A stretch of 8,478 bases of DNA from contig JBHIBA010000203.1 in NCBI GenBank assembly GCA_046758845.1, forward strand, positions 1 through 8,478. The letters are read 5' to 3'. The notes under the pieces were generated by a model that saw only the letters and a list, made by a program, of their open reading frames with translations, searched no databases and was not told where the DNA came from. How positions within the stretch are numbered: position 1 is the stretch's first letter; every line of letters begins with the position of its first letter. This DNA is from JBHIBA01 sp046758845. GTDB lineage: Bacteria > UBA8248 > JACPRG01 > G963555815. Position numbers and translations under genes: made by a program. Positions 5,871-8,478 of this stretch are shown here, piece after piece.

Positions 5871-8123
5871 ATGAAGGTTGCATGTATCGGCGGCGGCCCC
5901 GCGTCCCTTTATTTCTCTATCCTCGCCAAGAAGTCCAACCCCGAATGGGACATTGAAGTTTACGAACGCAACCCGGCCAATGTCACTTGGGGGTTCGGCG
6001 TCGTTTTTTCCGACGAAACGTTGGAAGGGTTCGGGGAAGCCGATCCCGAAACCCAGAAGGTCATCATGGACAGCTTCGTCCAGTGGAGCGATATCGACAT
6101 CCATTTCAAAGGCCAAGTGATCACCTCAAGAGGGCACGGGTTTGCAGGGATGCCGCGCCTGAAGCTCTTACAAATACTGGAAGCTCGCGCGATCCGCCTG
6201 GGCGTACCCGTCCGTCACAATACGGAAATTACCGGCCTCGAACGGTTCGCCGACGCCGACCTGATTATAGCGGGCGACGGCGTTACCTCCTTTGTTCGCT
6301 CCCAGTTTGAGGAAGAGTTCGAAACAGAGATTGTCATGCGGCCCAACCGATTTGTCTGGATGGCGACCGACAAAGACTTCGACGCGTTTACCTTTTATTT
6401 CAACGAAAACGAACACGGCCTGTGGCGGGCGCACTGCTACCGGTACATCCCGGGGGCCTCCACCTTTATCGTCGAGTGCACGGAAGAATCCTGGCGAAAG
6501 GCCGGCCTCGAAAACGCCGCGGAGAAAGAGACTGTCGCCCACTGCCGCAAGGTCTTCGAGAAAGAGCTGTGCGGGCACCGACTGATGACGAACAAATCCA
6601 TCTGGCGCTCCTTCCCCCGGGTCAAGAACGGCAAATACTTTTACAAGAACATCGTCCTATTGGGCGACGCCCTGCACACGGCTCATTTCTCCGTCGGGTC
6701 CGGCACCAAACTGGCCATGGAAGACGCCGTTGCACTCAACGACGCGCTCAACAAATACCGCCGCCTCGAAGACGCCCAGCAGGCCTTTCAGGAAGAACGC
6801 CAGCCGACCGTGGAGAGCTTGCAGCGCGCGGCCCAGGCGAGCATGGAATGGTTCGAAAACACAGAGCGTTATTACCACGCCATGGAGCCCATTCAGTTTG
6901 CCTTCAGCCTGCTGACCCGTTCCCTGCGCATCACGCACACCAACCTGAAGCTCCGCGATCCGGACCTCGTTGCAAGGGTGGATGACTGGGTGGCGAATCA
7001 GGCGGGGTTGCAAAGTGGCACGCCACGCAATACAAGATTGCCGCCGCCGATTTTCACACCCTTCCGCCTGCGCGACATGGTACTGGAGAACCGCGTCGCC
7101 GTGTCGCCCATGTGTATGTATTCGGCGAACGACGGCACCGTCGGCGATTGGCATCTGGTTCACCTCGGCTGCCGGGCGATGGGGGGGGCCGGGCTGGTCA
7201 TGACTGAAGGGACGGGGATCAGTCGCGAAGGGCGAATCTCGCCGGGATGCGCTGGCATGTACAAGGATGAGCACGTGGCGGCCTGGAAGAGAATCGTTGA
7301 CTTCGTGCATGAGAACACGGGGGCGAAGATCGGGATGCAGCTCTGTCACGCGGGACGCAAGGCTTCGACCAAGGTTCTTTGGGAGGGCGAGGATGACCCG
7401 CTGGATGAGGACAACTGGCCGATTATCGCTCCATCCTCCATTCCTTACAAGGAAATCAGCCAGGCGCCGAGGGAGATGACCCGCGAGGATATGGATGCAG
7501 TCAAGGCAGACTTCGTGGCGGCCGCCGAACGGGCGAACGCCGCCGAGTTCGATCTGATCGAATTGCACGCGGCCCATGGTTATTTGATCTCCACGTTCCT
7601 TTCACCGCGCACCAACCGGCGCACGGATGAATACGGAGGCGCCATTGAAAGTCGCTTGCGTTACCCGCTGGAGGTCTTCAAAGCCATGCGTGCGGCCTTC
7701 CCGGCCCACAAACCGATGTCCGTGCGGATCTCGGCCACCGATTGGGTTGCCGACGGATTTACGCCGGAGGAGGCAGTCGTTGTGGCCAAGGCCCTCAAGA
7801 GAGAGGGGTGCGACATCCTGGACGTCTCGGCGGGGCAGGTCGTGACCGACCAAGATCCGATCTATGGCCGCTTGTTCCAAACGCCGTTTTCCGAGAGGGT
7901 GCGACTGGAAGCTGACATGCCGACCATGACCGTGGGCAACATCCAGTCCTTCGCCGATGCCAACAGCATCATCGCCGGCGGCCGCGCCGACATTTGCGTC
8001 ATTGCCCGCATGCACCTGTTCGACCCCTACTGGACCCGTCACGCGGCGAATGAGTTTGGCTACCCTCTGCCGATGCCCAAGCAATACAAAGCGGTGGAGG
8101 TCTATACGCCTCGGTGGGTGTGA
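5871..8123 (+). CDS. abmA: 2-aminobenzoyl-CoA monooxygenase/reductase (FAD monooxygenase fused to old yellow enzyme)
   Basis: A 750-residue fusion. Residues 1 to about 380 are a class A flavin monooxygenase: dinucleotide-binding GGGPAS (7-12), the DG motif LIIAGDGVTS (131-140) and the GD motif LLGDALHTAHF (263-273). Residues about 394-740 are an NADH:flavin oxidoreductase of the YqjM-like old yellow enzyme type: SPMCMYS (412-418), HAGRKAS (493-499), and LHAAHGY (565-571), whose histidines bind the activated carbonyl. This arrangement is that of 2-aminobenzoyl-CoA monooxygenase/reductase, which hydroxylates C5 using O2 and then reduces the ring to 2-amino-5-oxocyclohexene-carboxyl-CoA. Databases often call homologues bifunctional salicylyl-CoA 5-hydroxylase/oxidoreductase, so salicylyl-CoA is the main alternative substrate. 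An AGGA-type binding site (about 5859-5863) precedes the ATG. Both halves look intact. The symbol is by analogy. Confidence 0.93.
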   Translation: MKVACIGGGPASLYFSILAKKSNPEWDIEVYERNPANVTWGFGVVFSDETLEGFGEADPETQKVIMDSFVQWSDIDIHFKGQVITSRGHGFAGMPRLKLLQILEARAIRLGVPVRHNTEITGLERFADADLIIAGDGVTSFVRSQFEEEFETEIVMRPNRFVWMATDKDFDAFTFYFNENEHGLWRAHCYRYIPGASTFIVECTEESWRKAGLENAAEKETVAHCRKVFEKELCGHRLMTNKSIWRSFPRVKNGKYFYKNIVLLGDALHTAHFSVGSGTKLAMEDAVALNDALNKYRRLEDAQQAFQEERQPTVESLQRAAQASMEWFENTERYYHAMEPIQFAFSLLTRSLRITHTNLKLRDPDLVARVDDWVANQAGLQSGTPRNTRLPPPIFTPFRLRDMVLENRVAVSPMCMYSANDGTVGDWHLVHLGCRAMGGAGLVMTEGTGISREGRISPGCAGMYKDEHVAAWKRIVDFVHENTGAKIGMQLCHAGRKASTKVLWEGEDDPLDEDNWPIIAPSSIPYKEISQAPREMTREDMDAVKADFVAAAERANAAEFDLIELHAAHGYLISTFLSPRTNRRTDEYGGAIESRLRYPLEVFKAMRAAFPAHKPMSVRISATDWVADGFTPEEAVVVAKALKREGCDILDVSAGQVVTDQDPIYGRLFQTPFSERVRLEADMPTMTVGNIQSFADANSIIAGGRADICVIARMHLFDPYWTRHAANEFGYPLPMPKQYKAVEVYTPRWV

Positions 8124-8206
8124 CGGCCATGCCGGAAACGGGCTCGCCCCGATGAGTCCCCCGCGCTTCGGACACCACCCGTTACATTCCCTTTGGAAGA
8201 ATCCAA

Positions 8207-8410
8207 GTGAACAGGTTCAGAAGCATATGGGACGTTCCCTGTGGAATGAAAGAAAATCCCAGGGGGCCTTTTTGGGGGCAACGTGCCCCCGCGTATTCGC
8301 GGTGCCTCGGGTCAATGACCCGTCGGCACCGCAGCCGGGCTGGAAGCCCGGCGAAAACGCAGCAGGCCGGGCCTGCCCCCCCTGGACCCCCCGGAAAACT
8401 TTCTTTTCGC
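8207..8410 (+). repeat. Right copy of the dispersed inverted repeat (long form with hairpin domain)
   Basis: This is the inverted partner of 1-111. It starts GTGA (8207-8210), followed by the palindrome TGAAC-AG-GTTCA (8208-8219), which shares the TGA. A second shared hairpin is CATA (8224-8227) and GGGA (8229-8232) facing TCCC (8236-8239) and TGTG (8240-8243). CCAGGGGG (8259-8266) can pair with CCCCCTGG (8378-8385), enclosing a hairpin domain that the left copy lacks. The outer end, CTTTCTTTTCGC (8399-8410), matches the first bases of the window. No transposase or other credible ORF lies inside. It looks like a structured, non-autonomous mobile or RNA-encoding element. Confidence 0.85.
8274..8376 (+). 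other. Hairpin cluster inserted within the right repeat copy
   Basis: Four consecutive inverted repeats lie here. GGGGGC/GCCCCC (8274-8279, 8285-8290) has a five-base loop. GGTGCC (8301-8306) faces GGCACC (8325-8330) around an inner CGGGTCA/TGACCCG stem. GCCGGGCT/AGCCCGGC (8334-8341, 8345-8352) has a three-base loop. GCAGGCC/GGCCTGC (8362-8368, 8370-8376) surrounds one base. Dense hairpins separated by short linkers inside an enclosing stem suggest a folded RNA or a single-stranded DNA structure. No known RNA class is confirmed. Confidence 0.65.
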
Positions 8411-8446
8411 GAAAGAGTGCGGTCCTGCAGGGCCGCACTCTTTCGC
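8409..8446. terminator. 38-base near-perfect palindrome, possible bidirectional terminator
   Basis: GCGAAAGAGTGCGG (8409-8422) is the exact reverse complement of CCGCACTCTTTCGC (8433-8446). The centre CCTGCAGG (8424-8431) is also symmetric, so only the flanking T/G pair (8423, 8432) is a wobble. The stem has an A-rich 5' foot and a T-containing 3' foot, as in bidirectional terminators, but no long T-run follows on either strand. It lies about 285 bases after the last gene. It could instead be an end structure of the adjacent repeat element. Confidence 0.4.
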
Positions 8447-8478
8447 CTAAAACTGGCCCATTGGCCGAATGCGAGAGC

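Noticed and set aside
6657..7577. A 306-residue minus-strand open frame opposite the fusion flavoenzyme.
   Set aside because: It is a shadow frame of a confidently identified gene and has low-complexity Arg/His/Pro composition.
8274..8376. The regularly spaced hairpins were considered as a CRISPR array.
   Set aside because: The hairpins differ in sequence from one another, and there are no identical direct repeats with constant-length spacers.
1..8410. The terminal inverted repeats were considered as ends of a classical DDE transposon.
   Set aside because: No transposase, resolvase or remnant lies between them, the two repeats differ in length by about 90 bases, and no target duplication can be tested because the left copy touches the window edge.
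8217..8438. A 73-residue minus-strand open frame within the right repeat.
   Set aside because: It is built from hairpin arms and G/C runs, has no binding site, and is broken in the left copy by the missing internal domain.

Overview
The window is a compact catabolic gene cluster for an activated aromatic acid, most likely 2-aminobenzoate (anthranilate) handled as its CoA thioester, bracketed by two inverted copies of a structured repeat. The coding DNA is moderately GC-rich. Gene content and order resemble the 2-aminobenzoyl-CoA (abm) clusters described in Azoarcus evansii and seen in other Pseudomonadota, so an aerobic or facultative proteobacterium is the best guess. The sequence does not fix the taxon.

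Layout: bases 1-111 hold one copy of a dispersed repeat in reverse orientation. Bases 112-253 show nothing I can name. A Rid-family gene (254-649, minus strand) is divergent from a six-gene plus-strand operon. The AT-rich intergenic region holds a near-consensus sigma70-type promoter (730-758) with a palindrome over its -10 box, and a weaker possible divergent promoter. The operon runs: short-chain dehydrogenase (825-1634), MarR-type regulator (1634-2170), crotonase-fold protein (2167-2985), acyl-CoA dehydrogenase (2985-4160), 2-aminobenzoate/benzoate-CoA ligase (4194-5846), and a 750-residue fusion of an FAD monooxygenase with an old-yellow-enzyme reductase (5871-8123). The first four genes overlap by 1-4 bases, and the last two follow gaps of 33 and 24 bases. 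The second copy of the repeat (8207-8410) carries an extra set of hairpins, and a long near-perfect palindrome (8409-8446) abuts it.

Proposed working: the ligase makes the aryl-CoA. The fusion protein hydroxylates C5 and reduces the ring without cleaving it by dioxygenation, giving a non-aromatic 2-amino-5-oxocyclohexene-carboxyl-CoA. The dehydrogenase, crotonase and acyl-CoA dehydrogenase then carry out beta-oxidation-like steps. The Rid protein may deal with enamine or imine chemistry. The MarR regulator probably senses an aryl-CoA. No thiolase or ring hydrolase is present, so the lower pathway must lie elsewhere.

The genes themselves are a known type. The least explained parts are the flanking structured inverted repeats, the Rid protein without its usual arginine, and the crotonase without its usual glutamates.
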